A stretch of DNA of 64,000 nt, from assembly GCA_033060915.1 (NCBI GenBank), contig CM065387.1, positions 31,766,001 through 31,830,000 of the forward strand. Direction: 5' to 3'. The notes under the pieces are model-generated. The model saw nothing but the letters and a program-made list of their open reading frames with translations. It ran no database searches and was not told the DNA's origin. Shown piece after piece: positions 1 to 12,178 of this stretch (position 1 is the first letter of the stretch; every line of letters starts with the position of its first letter). Made by a program: the position numbers and the translations under genes. This stretch comes from Euryodendron excelsum. Lineage: Eukaryota > Streptophyta > Magnoliopsida > Ericales > Pentaphylacaceae.

Positions 1-1007
1 GACTCCGTTAGGGGGCCAATGCACATTTTCAGGGATGTTCTTCACTATTTTAGCTTCGGGCGATCAGACACCTATTTGTTACTTAACTTTTTCAGCATAC
101 ATAGTATCTCGAGTCGGAGGTCCTTTGATTGGGGAGGTCGAGGGTGGGTCATTGCCCCATTCTCTGTTTCTTGTCGGTCATGGAAATCTGAGTTTTTTGA
201 TGCATGTGCCGATGCTGGAGATGTTTAAGGGGTGGCTTTAGCTCCTTTTTGTATTTTACTTCGTTTCCTGTTTCCTGTTTAAGAAATGGAGGAAGACATA
301 GAGTTAGTTTTTCTTCTTTTTTTGTTCTTCTTTCTTTCCTTTATAAAAATAGTTTATTTATGCCAATTCTAAAAATACACAGGTAAATGGGTGAATACAT
401 GTTATACATTTATTTTTATTGGTTTTTTTTTTTGTTTTTTGTGAATGCATATGGAGTTAGATGCATGACCTATTTGGCTTGTCCGACTTTTTTATTATTT
501 TATTACTATTATTTTTTTTATAAATGCACAGGTTCATACAGGAATGCAATTTAATGCACGTTATATTTTTTGGATGAATATACCTATAGGAATGGAATTG
601 AATACGTGCCACACTTTTTGATGAATGCATGAATAGATACAAACTACACAGAAATTTAAAGGGATGTACAGGTTATAAATGTTATAAATGCATTAGTACT
701 ATAGGCTATTTACAAAGAATGTCCCGAGATTGCCCCAAGACTCATACACTTGGGATTCTGTTTGCCTTTTAGGATTCTACTTCATTTAGTTTTGTCCCAT
801 TCTTATCGGGGTGTGATAGAATTTGCACCATTCTCCAAGGATCTTGACCTTTCGGTTTGCTATTCTATCCCTACTTTCTATAGGGTTACTGTTTGGGATT
901 TTTCTGATCTCACTTGATTTTCTCTCTCTGATTTTCAAAATGCCACCATGGCTAAAGTGACAACTCACATGCCCTTTGCAGAGCGATAAACAGCTAAGCC
1001 CTCAATC

Positions 1008-1560
1008 TGAGAAGACTTCTTTTAGGATCGTAATGTAGGCTGAGTTTAGGGGTTGTAAGAAACGAAGGGAGATTTAGTGTCAAAGATCTTCTTTTAGTGG
1101 GTTGTTTAAACCAAAACCATCTAAGCACACTTTGGAGCATGAGAGTGCCCCTGCATTCGTCCCCAATTCTCCTTTCTTATCATACTTGTCTGGGTAGGGT
1201 ATTGTTAGGCTTATTTAGACTAAGCAATTTTCTTCGATCAGAGAGGACTTTAATTTGGACCATAACATAGGCTAGGTTAAGGGGTTTATGAATGAACGGG
1301 ATATGTAGGCTCAAATTTGATGTTGTCTCCAGTAGGGTTTAAATCCACACCATCCTTGGTTTGTCTTCTGGTAGGGTTTGGCCCCTTAATTTCCCCTTTG
1401 AGCTTCGACAACACATTTGGCTCATCTAGATCAAGCAATTCTTTTTCAATCGTGGAGGACTTTAGTAGGATTGTAGTGTAGGACATGGTTTTTGGGTTTT
1501 TACAAGAAAGGATAAAGACTCAAACCTATTATTTTCTACTTGGTGGCTTTGTTACCTAGG
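1008..1560. repeat. Three diverged tandem units of about 210-230 bp
   Basis: Three copies begin with a 'gactt...' block at about 1014, 1246 and 1458. Each continues with a 'gta/ata-gtgtaggct' type segment, a 'gggtt..aa' segment and a 'caccatc' segment. Copies two and three are closest; the third is partial. The array lies in the leader of the minus-strand gypsy element. Confidence 0.6.
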
Positions 1561-1899
1561 ATCACCTTTGAATTTCCTCTTTTTCAAAATAAGTTGAACT
1601 TTCTTGTAACTTTTGACCTTTTAAGTCTGACACTTGTGCCTTTTCTTTTCTTTTCTTTCTTTTTTCTTTTCTCTTAACTTCTAGCTTTATAGCACAAAAT
1701 GATTCTTTTTTGTTCTTTCCTCTGATATGCTTCTTTTTTTCTTCCTTTCTTGTTGCTTTTGACTAGACAAACATTTCTACAACTTCTTTCTCTCAAACCC
1801 TTTCCTTAGCATTTTAATTTAATCCATTATGGGTGGTGATCCCTAGGTTAGGGTTTCTTTCTAAAAAACGGTAACCGGCTCAACAGGTTTGACAAGGGT

Positions 1900-2410
1900 T
1901 GCTTTTAACTATATGGGAAATGAAATGAGGGCCTCTCTTCATTTTGAACAAGATTGCTTGATCCATAGAGCCTTCATGTTACTTCAGCTTGATGGTCGAT
2001 GACATTATCTGCCAGATCTTCTGCTGCCTGTCTGCCCCAGTGTGGGGGAATGGCTCCGAATTGGGGTTGACAAAAAATCTTTCGCTTTCTGCGAGGCACT
2101 AGTGGATTAAGTAAAGGGGATATTTTTGTGTATAATAATAGAATTGAGGGCCTCTAATCATTTCAAATTGAATTGCTTAGTCCATAAAGCCTTTGTACAA
2201 AATTTAGACAATATTCCTAGAGATGATGTGTTTCGGCCAGTGAACCACTACATATTCTATCGAATCAACTACTCTGTGCTTACCCTAGTATGGGGATGGT
2301 TATTGGTTTGGGGACATTTGAATAAAAATCAGTTACGGTTGTAGTGGGCTAAGCAAGGGGTAGTGTTTATTTAGGATAAATAGAACAATGGCTTCTCATT
2401 ATTTCGAGGA
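1900..2410. repeat. Diverged tandem repeat of about 205 bp
   Basis: The block 'gaggcctctcttcatttt...gcttgatccatagagcc' near 1926-1972 recurs as 'gagggcctctaatcatttc...gcttagtccataaagcc' near 2146-2192. A third, weaker copy starts near 2345. The units are strongly diverged and belong to the same leader. Confidence 0.5.
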
Positions 2411-3209
2411 CTCGGCTGCCATCGCTTAGCCAAGATATCACGCAAGAGTTGCCTTTTCAATGAACTCTACACCTTTTTTATGAGACTATCTCCTTCTTAT
2501 CTCTTACTCTCTCTTTGTCTCTCAAAGGTTTTGACCCCCTTTTGAATGGGTTGCCCATGCTATCCCATCCTTTAAGCCGAGTCATTTACCAAATGGGAAA
2601 GAATCCTTAAACGCAACGACCATCCACAAGAGTATGAGACAAAGGGGATAAACTGGAAACTAACCATTTTCATTTAGAAACATGATTACACGGCATGCAA
2701 TGTTTACTTAAAGAAGATATGCGAGAAATAAAAAGACGAAAAGAAAATAGACGAATGTTGAGAAAATCTCCCTTTTCTTATGGATCTCTTGGTGAGAACC
2801 CCTGATAGGGTTTTGGAACTGTCAACTTCTTTGGCATTTCATTCTTTAGGTGTATCACAAACAATGGAGGGCAAATTGACAGATATCTTGCGGGGTTTGG
2901 CATGCATTCGGAAGTTAGGAGATTCTTTTGTAGTAATGCACGTGTCTGACAAAACTTTGCAAACGATGAAGCCTTTTTTTGCATGGCTGGTGATTGTCGC
3001 GGCATGACGGGGAGGTAACGTCTTGCAGATAGGTGGTTAGTTCTTCTAGCTCCTTGATGTAGGTTCAGCCTCTTCTAACAACCAGGCTTATCCTCCTATG
3101 AGTTTGAATCTGGTGAGGTGCTAGAGGGATTCCATGAATTCAGTCGTGCTCTCTAACCTACAAAACGAAAAGAAAGACAGAATGCAGTCAGCATGTGGAG
3201 TTAGAGGTT

Positions 3210-4350
3210 CTATGCGATGTATGTCCTATGAAGGTCCCTTCTTTGAGGGAATCTAGGCATGATGACAAGTCCATTTTGGAGGTGGGGTTTTGCCCCTATT
3301 ATGTAATATAATACCTCTTCGACGTGGGCCGATTGATGTTTCCTTATTTCGGCAATCCTACCTCCATGGATTGAGAGAGATTTGGGCCTCTCTCGAGATA
3401 TGATTCTATGCATGCCATGAATCCTTAGGGTTTAAGAACCCTTAGGAGTTTTGGTAGGTTCGATTAACATGAGATTGGATTGCTTGTTTCTCTCTACGGT
3501 TGATTAGATGCATGAGAATGAAATGACTTGAGTTTCTTAGAACTCTTGTCATGGAATGGATAGAGGTACATGAGCATAAAAGAAATGAACGTGTAAGCAA
3601 TATGATAATAGTAAGTGAGTGATTTAGAAAACCCTCTTCTTGTCTTGCGTTTGCCTTCAATTCTCTTGGTATTTGGAGATCAGAATGGGGAAGACAGAAG
3701 ATAAGAAACAAAAGAGAAGTTAGTGCCTTGATTTGAAAATTTTTATCCAATGCATGTCCTAGAAGTACCCTTGCTTGAGAGAAGAACTAAACATGATGTA
3801 TTTGCCCACTTTTGGAGATAGGGGATTTGCCCCTGTATGCAGATGCCTTACCGTCAACTGGGAACCTTTTCTTCGTTCATGCATTTATTCACTCACTCAT
3901 TCGCGGAAAATAAAGAAATACATTTAACTTCCGGTTTAATATACAAAAGAATTGGAATACATTTTAATAGGGGGAGGGAAAACATTTTCCTTTGGGGTTA
4001 CACCTATCTAGTTTTACATAAGAAGTCCTAAACTACTCTTGAGTCTTCAGATTTGCCTTCTCTGAATTTGGTGTCAAGGAGGTCGCTAAGAGACCTTGTC
4101 GATCGATTACCCCTTGTCTTCTTGGCAATCCTATCTCTATGAGCATAGAGGGATTGGCGCCCCTCTTATGGAATGAATTGAGGTGCATACCATGAGTCCT
4201 TAGTGTTACATGGGAACCCTTAGGGTTTAGGTAGGTTTAATGCAAGGGAGAGTGAACTAGGTGTCACTCTCGATGGGTTGATCATATGCATGAGGATGCA
4301 GTGACTTGAGTTACTTGGAACTCTTGTCTTGACATGGAATATGGAATGCA
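3210..4350. repeat. Diverged direct duplication of about 350-600 bp
   Basis: The segment from about 3215 to 3560 recurs from about 3748 to 4345. Shared landmarks in order are 'atgtcctatgaag/atgtcctagaag', 'ttttgcccct', 'ggcaatcctac', 'cttagggttt', 'gatgcatgagaatg' and 'tgacttgagtt'. The second copy has roughly 240 bp extra near 3850-4100. The offset is about 533 bp at the left end and about 772 bp at 'ggcaatcc' (3351 versus 4123). Confidence 0.7.
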
Positions 4351-5123
4351 TGAAACTGGATGCATAGAGTATAAGGAGAGAGAATACAGTTGACGTAAAC
4401 GTGCACGTATGAGCAGTTAAACAGTCATTATAACAGTAAGAATACAGTCATTATAACAAAAGGAATAGACAGGTATAAATGAAACCAAGAGCAGTTGCCC
4501 TTTCCTCCATGGTTTTGGAAAATGGTGCGCGTGTCTTAAATCCGGCAGAGCTTCGACTATGCATGGTGTCTATATAAGCATGAGGTTGAGGGTTGACTAA
4601 TGCGTCCTAAAAAGGTTCGGTCCCCAGATCTTCAAACCTAGGCCCACTTCCCGAGGTGGTGCCATGATCGGTTGGTGATCCGAGCGGGGGAACCATCAAG
4701 AGGCCGTAGGCGAAGAAACTGACACAGCATCTTGCCTACAACCAATATACCGTTCCCCCTTTCTAACTAGAAAGAACATATCAGGGTAAAATGCAAGTAT
4801 GCAGAATGCAAGTGCACATGCAGTGTGTGTGTGATTTTTGAAAGTGGAGGAAAGAGCCCAACAACTTCCATTCATCCTGTTCATCATATTCGTGCATGGC
4901 AGTTAAAATTTAAACAAAAAGCGCACCTACAAAACAAATATGCAAGAGTTAGTATGTAGATGGAAAACTTAAGACAAGATAATATGAATAAATGAATGTG
5001 TTTTTTTTTTTTTTATGAAAGCAATTTTGAAAATTTAAAGTGAATAGAATTGAACAAGTTAATTGAAGACTCTACATGGGTGAAGGGTAAAAAGACATGA
5101 CTACGGCCTAACCCTCTAAGTGT

Positions 5124-5141
5124 ACCCCAGCAGAGTCACCA
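5124..5141 (-). other. Primer-binding site of the minus-strand gypsy element
   Basis: On the minus strand the LTR end ...GCGACA is followed after two bases by TGGTGACTCTGCTGGGGT. This starts with TGG, as a PBS complementary to a tRNA 3' CCA end must. Tat/Ogre elements are reported to use a tRNA-Arg-type PBS. I did not match it to a specific tRNA. Confidence 0.7.
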
Positions 5142-6149
5142 GTTGTCGCACCCAGATTTTTCGCACTCGAGGAATACACGCACAAACGGGAAAAATATTG
5201 TACTCTCTCGTTAGAACTCATCCTCCTACAAGAATGAGTACGACTAGATTTGAATTGAAAATTAATTTGAATAAAGGGCTTTTAGAAAACAATTGGAGTC
5301 GCCACTTAATTTGATTAAGGTGAGTTAGGTCGCCTAAAAACTAAGTACAATCCGAAAACTACACTTAGGGTTTTTTGAAAACGATTTTTTAAAATACTAC
5401 CTCTAGAGAGGGTTTTTAATAAAACAGGTTATTTGGCAACATTGGGAAAATAACTAAGCTCTTTTTTTAAAGTAAACTACATTTTGGTCTTTCGAAAACA
5501 GTGATCTAGGTTCGGAGGTTGGTTACGTGTAGGGAAGACGCCCCAAGCCATCACTCTACCCCGTTCTTGCAGTACCTACATGTCTATTTACCCTAAATTC
5601 ACCTATAAGAGTCTTCAACTAAAAAATGTTCAATCCTATCCACTTTAGGAAAAGAATGTTTAAAAAGACATGATGCATTATATGCAAGAAAAGAAAAGAA
5701 AGTTAGAAAATAGATTTGGAAAGAGATTTGAAAAGAAATTGATTTGATTTAAAAAGAAATTTGAAAAGATAGATTTGAAATTTGAGAACAGATTTTTGGA
5801 ATTAAAAACTTGAAATAGATTATGGAATTAGAGATTTGAAAACAATTATGGAAATAGAAGTTTGAAAAAGGTTGTGACCGCACCCATGAGAGTTGCCTAC
5901 GTATCATTTTGGAAGAATTAGGTCAATCGTAGTTCGGACAAGAGTCCGATAGAAAATAGAAGGTTTGATTGGAAAAAGAAATTGAATTGGAATTTAGATT
6001 TGATTTGAATTTAGAATAGAAGGTTAGAATTTGAAATGGAAGAATAGAAACCCTAGACCTAGGAAAGGATTTAGAAAGGACTTGAGATTAAGAAAGCCTT
6101 GACTCGAATGTTGGACTTGGAAGATCGAAGAAAGATTGGACTTAAGAAT

Positions 6150-6560
6150 GGTTCGAATTAGGAAAGGTCTGATTTAGGAAAGTTTTGTTTTAGGAAGGTT
6201 CCGTTTTAGGAAAGTTTCATTTTAGGAAAGGTTTCGAATTAGGAAAGTTTCATTTTAGGAAAGGTTTTGAATTAGGAAACTTTTTGAAATAGGAAAGTTT
6301 TGAATTTAGGAAGTTTCGATTTGGAAATATTTTGAAATAGGAAAGTTTTGAAATAAGAAAATTTTGAAAGTTGGAAAGATTTGAAAGTTAGATTTGGAGA
6401 GTTTAAATTTGGGAAAGGGATGGAACTAGGAAAGGTTTGAAAACTTAAAGTTTAAGGAAAGATTTAAAGATTTAAGTTTAGGAAACTTAAGGTTTAGGAA
6501 AGTACTAGATTAGGAAGGAGTTGAATTAGGAAAGATTTGGGTTTGAAAGGATTGAGATTC
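6150..6560. repeat. Degenerate short tandem repeats inside LTR copy A
   Basis: Units of roughly 16-22 bp built on 'ttaggaaagtttc/ttgaa' are repeated many times with substitutions. The reverse-complement counterpart ('tttcctaaa' units) is seen near 33400-33900 in copy B, so the repeats predate the split of the two copies. Confidence 0.65.
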
Positions 6561-9039
6561 ATATTTCCTAAAGCAAGGGATTGGATTTTGTTTCTAAAAA
6601 GAGATGTTTTGATTTTGTTTCCAAAAATGGAGGATATGTTCTAGTTTCCTAAAGGGGAGATTGGGTTTGGTTTCCTAAAGGGGAAGATTGGATTTGGCAT
6701 GGATTTGGAAAGGGAAGTTTTAGAAACCCTAGATTTGGAATACTATAGTTTTGACATAGAAAAGAGGTTTTGAAAATATGTATAGTTTTGATGTAGAAAA
6801 CAAGAGATTTTGGAAACCTAGGTTTTAAGGCCAAAATAAGGGATTGAAAATCAAGCTTTTGGGAAGAAAAATTAGGGTTTCCTAATTGTGGGTTCTAAGG
6901 TTTGACTTAGACTCTAAAGAAAGAGTTTTTGGAAAGTGAGTTTTTTGAAAAGAGGGATTTTTTGAATGAAATCCTAGAGACGAGTTTTTGGAAAGCAAAT
7001 TTGAGAGAAGTTTTAGAAACAACACTTTGGAAGAAACTTTTAGGAAAGAGTTTTTAGAAAAGAGATTTAGGGAGAGATTTTTCTAAAAAGGAAACCTAAG
7101 GAGTGTTTTTAAGAAATGAATTTTGAAGAGAGTGTTTCGGAAAGGAGTTGAAAAGGGAGTTTTTGAAAAATAGATTTTTAGAGGGAGTTTTTTGAAATAA
7201 CTTTGGAAATGAGATTGGAGAGAGTTTTTAGAAAGTATGTTGAAAAAAGAGGTTTTTAGAAAGTATATATAAAATACCTCACTTTCCTAAAGCGATTCTA
7301 ACCATAAGAAGATTAGAACCCCTTTAAGATAGTGGTTTTGAAAACAACAATGTTTTGAAAATATGGACCATATTGGTCACTTTAAATGTAACACTTTCGT
7401 AAGGCAACCCTAACCATGAAAAGGCTAAAATGACCTTACGATTGTGATTTTGAAAACAAGTTTTGAAAAAGAAGAATTTGATGCAAGTTCAAAAACGATG
7501 TTAATGCAAGTTTTGAAAAACGAGTTTGAAAACGAATTTTAGAAGAATGCAAGATCATGATATACACAATGCAAATTGGGGTCGTGAACATACAAGGTTA
7601 AAGGCTTCACCACATAATCAAGGGGGGCCGAACCCACGTGATCTTCGGTTAGACTAAAAGAAAGCCCCCGACACGGTGACTCTCCAATAGTCTAATCCTA
7701 CACATGGACTGGGAATTCCCTTATTTCAAGCATGCAAAGAAAGAGGGGAAAAAAGATGTGGGATTCAAATAAAAGAAAACCCAAGTGGGTTAGGAGAGAG
7801 AAGAGAGAGGGAAGATGCGTAAACGTAAATAAGAAGCCTACCTTGTGTCTTCTTTATTTTGCTTAGCTTTGCGCGCTTTGCTTTGCTTGTCTTGCTTCTG
7901 TCTTCAATTCAATCTTCAAGAGTTTGTCTTTAATCTTCAAAGCTTCAGGTTACAGCACTTCAAGTCTTCAAAGGAGGCTTTGGAGGCTAGTGTATGAGTG
8001 TATAGAAGTATATGTGAGTGTATAGGAGGCTAGGGTTTGTGTATGAAAGCTAGGGTTTGGAAAACCTAAGGAGACTAGGGTTTAGAGAGGTTACGAGCTC
8101 TGTATATCAAAAAGTATGGTTTTTAGACTGAGTTTGTGGACCTCTTTCACGCTGTAGGAAGCTCTATATTTGTAGATAAGGGAATGACCTAGCGCCTGTT
8201 GCAGTGGCGCCAGGGCAAATTTCGTCTTGGCACCAGGCCATTTTTTGGCTTGGCAACTTAGGAAAGTTCATTAAGTTGGCAAGCAATGTATCTTTGGAAG
8301 ATTTGGGCACCTGTACTAGTAATTACCATGCAATTTTTAGTCTAGCTTTACTAGGAGTGACTCTGGAAAGTCCGGGAAGGACTTAAGGACCGGAAATGGC
8401 CTAGAAGGCCGAAAAAGAATAGGAACCCTTAGAATAGAGTCCCAGAGGTATTAGCCTTGAAAAAGGCTGATAAGAATTGTGGAAGGTTAACCGGGCCATT
8501 AGGGTCAAAACGGTCAACTGGATTAGAAAGCTGTCGGGACGGACTCAGAATGTCCCAAAAGAAGACTTGAGATTTTAGAAACATTATTTAGATTGTTCCC
8601 AAAGGCTATCGGTTTGATACCCAAAGCCGTTGTGGTCAAAAAAGGCGACCGGCCCACCAGGGGTAAAACAGTCATTTTACAATGGGTTTACCGGAACTGA
8701 CTCAGAATGATCCGGAAAGATAATAGAAGGTTGAGAACACTATAAGAAACATTCTCAAGAGGTTACCGGTCTGACACCCAAAGCCGATGTGGTCCCTGGG
8801 GCGTTCAGATGCCTATGGGCAAAATGGTCATCTTGACCGAAAAGTCTCGGAATTGGCCCGAAACTGACTAGAAGGCACCTAATCATGCCAGATTGCTTTT
8901 AAGACAATCTTGGAAGGGTGGACTTACCATTCTGAGGACTTAGGTGTGTTCTCGAGAAACGTGCCAAAAAATGGCCCTAGGGGCAATTTGGTCATTTTTC
9001 GCCGAAGTAGACTAGCAGGCACTGGTGTTGACTTGGGTT

Positions 9040-9185
9040 TTGAGTGTTTCCGCCACTCTGACGGCGGTCTTATGATACAGGGGTGTGTTGGCAATTCTCT
9101 ATATTGACCTACTTGTGAGTTTTTCCGCTACTCTGACGGCTGTAATGTTTACGAGTACTTTCGCTACTCTGACGGTTCGCGATCT
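9040..9185. repeat. Three repeats with core 'cgctactctgacgg' in U3 of LTR copy A
   Basis: The core 'ccgccactctgacgg / ccgctactctgacgg / tcgctactctgacgg' occurs near 9049, 9126 and 9167, each preceded by 'gagt(g/t/a)..tt'. I could not find the same cluster in copy B. Confidence 0.6.
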
Positions 9186-9444
9186 TTTCCCGAGATTGCT
9201 TGATCTCAGGAAGCTGCTAAAGGGACTTAGCACCTAAGAAATCAACTTTCTCAAAAGGTGTGCCGAAACGAACATTTCTGCATTGGCGGGCTAGCTAGCG
9301 CCAAAGGTGGACCGTTCTACCATCTAGGGAACTTGGGGTCTTGTCTCGATCGACAGATTTAAAGGAATTACCGTTTCGAAGAAACTGTCTCCGAAAAATG
9401 TGCCGGATAGGATAGACTTACCGTCTCGAGGAATCAGCTTTCTT

Positions 9445-9495
9445 GAGAGAGGGATTGGAATTGGAATTGGAATTGGAATTGGAATTGGAAAAGGA
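9445..9495. repeat. (GGAATT)n hexanucleotide microsatellite
   Basis: At least six near-perfect tandem copies of 'ggaatt' occur, followed by degenerate copies to about 9550. A small ORF through it reads a Gly-Ile dipeptide repeat, which is an artefact of the microsatellite. Confidence 0.85.
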
Positions 9496-9769
9496 ATTGA
9501 AAAGGGGTCTTACCGTCTTCGAAAAAACGTGCCTATTGGAATTGGAAAGGGGACTTATCGTCTTTGGAAAAACGTGTCTGATTTAGAATTGGAAACGATA
9601 ATGCCCCTAACGGTATTTTGGTCATTTTGCCTCTATTTGGGCCTGGCGGGCCCGCGAAGCGATGGATAGACGGGATCAGGACTAGAATTCTAGAATATGT
9701 CCATATTGACTTGAAATCAAGTCTAGACGGACTGTAGACTGTCGAGCGGTCAAATATGGGGTGCTTACA

Positions 9770-12165
9770 AGTACCTCTTGGGAGAATTTATGGATTACTT
9801 ATTAAATGAGGGAATTGAGTTCCAATTGTCTATATCAGGCATGCCACTACATAATGGTGTAGCAGAAAGAATGAACATAACTCTTATAGATATGGTCAGA
9901 TATATGATAAGTTATTCAGATTTTCCTAAATCGTTTTGGGACCACGCACTTGAAACAACAGCATATATTCTAAACTTTATACCATCTAAGTTAATACCTA
10001 CTACTCTCACAGAACTGTGGAATGGACGCAAACTTAGTCTACTGCATGTTCGGAAATGGGGTAGTCCAGCACACGTGCTACAAGGGAAAGCAGATAAATT
10101 GGAATCAAGAACAGATGTCTACTTCTTGGTTGGGTGTCTTAGAGGAACGAAAGTTGGTTTATTTTATCGTCCTAAGGATTAGAAAGTCATAGTTAGCATC
10201 AAGGCTCGATTCTTAAAGAGGACTATGTAATGAATCACAAACCCAGAAGTAAAATTGTTCTAGAAGAGCTAAGAGGAGATAGACACGCATATACTACATC
10301 CATACTAACAGTACAAGAAAAAGCACTACAAGACCAAGTCATTGACATCCCATTGCCTCGTCGTAGTGGGAGGAATGTTGTGACTCAAGCTAATCCTAAA
10401 CCATCATGTGCGAAAACTATTAACATGCCAATTCCATAACCAGGGCAGAATGATAATGAGAGCAATTCACTCGTATTACATAGACACAGGTCGTGCCTCA
10501 TCAGAGTGGAAGAATTGTATGCCAACTTGAGCAATATATGTTCTTTAGAGAGTCTTATGATAAGATCCCTAATGAACTAGATCTCAGACCCGTGAACTAC
10601 CATGAGGCACTTCAAAATAAAAAACATAGAATTTTAGAAAAAGGACATGAAATCATATATGGAGTCTATGTATTCTAATCAAGTCTAGAATCTCGTAAAA
10701 CCACCCAAAGGGATAAAACCCATCGGATGCAAGTGGATCTATAGCAACAAGATAGGAGCAAATGGGAAGGTGAAAACGTTCAAGGCTAGGATTGTTGCAA
10801 AAGGGTTCACTCAGAAAAAAGGGATCGACTATGACAAAATCTTTTTGCTGGTAGCCATGTTAAAGTCTATTCAGATTCTCTTATCCATTGCGGCTCATTT
10901 CAATTACAAAATTTGGCAAATGAAAGCCAAGACAGCTTTCCTTAATGAAAGCATTGATTAGAGTATTTATATGATTCAACCAAATGGTTTTGTAGCAAAA
11001 GGCTAAGAGCACATGGTGTGCAAGTTTAAGAAGCCCATTTATGGACTTAAGTATGTGCCTAGGTCTTGGAACACTCGTTTTGACCAGGCCATTAAGTTTT
11101 ATGGTTTTGATCAATGCGTTGACGAGTCATGTGTGTACAAGAAATGTAGTGGAAACGTGGTGGTGTTCTTGGTGCTATATGTGGATGATATCTTGTTTAT
11201 CAAAAACAATATGGGGGTGTTATCTTCAGTTAAGATGTGATTATCCGGACAGTTCAATATGAAGGACTTAGAAAAAGCCGGTCATATCCTTGGGATCAAG
11301 CTTGTGCGAAATCACAAGCAAAGGATGCTGGGCTTGTCACAAGCTATTTATATCGATACAATTATTGCCTATTTTAGCATGTAGGATTCCAAGAAAGGGT
11401 GCTTCCTTTTCAGACATGGAATCTCTCTATCCAAGGATCAGTGTTCTAAAACACTGATTGATGTAAAGAACATGAAGGTAGTTCCTTATGCATCAACAGT
11501 GGAAAGCCTCATGTATGCTATACTTTGCCTAGACCTAACAACTATTTTGCCATAGGCATAGTTAGCAAATATCAATTGAACACGGGGCGGGAAGACTGGA
11601 CTGTGGTAAAGAATATAATCAAGTACTTGAAAATGACTAGGGATTATATGTTGGTTTACTAGGCAGATGGTCTAATACCTATTGGGAACACATACTCAAT
11701 TTTTTAGTCGGATAAGGATTTTAAGAAATCGACATCAGAAAATGTGTTTACCTTGGGAGGTAGAGTCATTAGTTGGATGAGTATCAAGCAATCATGTGTT
11801 GCTGATTCCACCATGGAGGCCAAATATGTGCCAACCTCTGAGTCAGCCAATGAGGCCACTTGGCTCAGGAACTTTTTGCTTGGATCTAGGATAGGTATTT
11901 CAGTACAATCACCTATTACACTTTATTGTGATAATAGCAAGGCTGTTGCTAACTAGAAGGAACCCAGGACCCATAAGAGGGCAAAACATATTAAGTGTAA
12001 GTATCACCTAATACAAGACAAAGTGCATAGAGATGATGTGGTGGTTACCAAGATTTCATCGGCAGACAACCTGGCAAACCCTTTTACTAAGAGCTTAATA
12101 GCCAAGACTTTTGATAGTCATTTAAAGGGGATGAGACTTAGATGCATTATAGCAAGGCTTTAAGT
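9770..12165 (+). pseudogene. Ty1/copia pol remnant: integrase C-part, RT, RNase H
   Basis: The reading starts abruptly inside the integrase core with GEFMDYL (9778-10182), followed by HNGVAERMN, which holds the catalytic Glu of the DDE triad. The N-terminal integrase, protease and gag are missing because LTR copy A is inserted exactly here. RT follows with GCKWIYSNKIG near 10730 and RIVAKGFTQKKGIDY near 10787. At 'QMKAKTAFLN' the usual catalytic Asp (QMDVKTAF) is lost. YVDD is intact at 11178-11189. RNase H spans about 11640-12000 (SWMSIKQSCVADSTMEAKYV, then LYCDNSKAV). Many in-frame stops and frame changes show it is dead. The integrase-RT-RH order identifies Ty1/copia. Confidence 0.9.
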
Positions 12166-12178
12166 TTAAGTGGGAGAT
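12166..12178 (+). other. Polypurine tract of the plus-strand copia element
   Basis: The purine-rich stretch 'aagtgggagat' lies directly before the TGTTAGGG start of the 3' LTR, as expected for plus-strand priming. Confidence 0.7.

Larger units (their letters stand above)
1..5143 (-). mobile_element. Internal 5' leader of an Ogre/Tat-like Ty3/gypsy element (partial)
   Basis: This stretch lies directly downstream, in minus-strand sense, of a 4.6-kb LTR and a primer-binding site, so by position it is the internal 5' region of that element. No long ORF is visible on either strand. The minus-strand ORFs are under 105 codons and resemble nothing I recognise, so gag-pol must lie beyond position 1. 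The region is built largely of diverged tandem duplications (about 210-230 bp, about 205 bp, and 530-770 bp units, listed separately). Ogre and related Tat elements are known for LTRs of several kb and for a long leader with an extra ORF before gag. Here any such ORF is decayed or absent. The lineage call rests on LTR size and PBS type and is an inference. Confidence 0.6.
5144..9769 (-). mobile_element. Long LTR (4.6 kb, copy A), minus strand, Ogre/Tat-like
   Basis: On the minus strand the segment begins TGTAAGCACC (9769) and ends GCGACA (5144), with TG...CA termini. It is homologous along most of its length to the plus-strand copy at 31021-34780. Shared landmarks include the 'cgacacggtgac' block near 7670 (plus strand of the window) and 'ggagtcgccac' near 5295. 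A PBS abuts its 3' end, so it is the 5' LTR of a minus-strand element. The upstream end interrupts a plus-strand copia integrase ORF that resumes at 9770. It carries no coding ORF of note. It is about 870 bp longer than copy B, largely through repeats in its U3 end (9040-9600). Confidence 0.85.

Noticed and set aside
9400..9669. ORF with Gly-Ile repeat, possible antifreeze-like or structural protein
   Set aside because: Comes only from the GGAATT microsatellite inside the LTR, on the strand opposite to the element.
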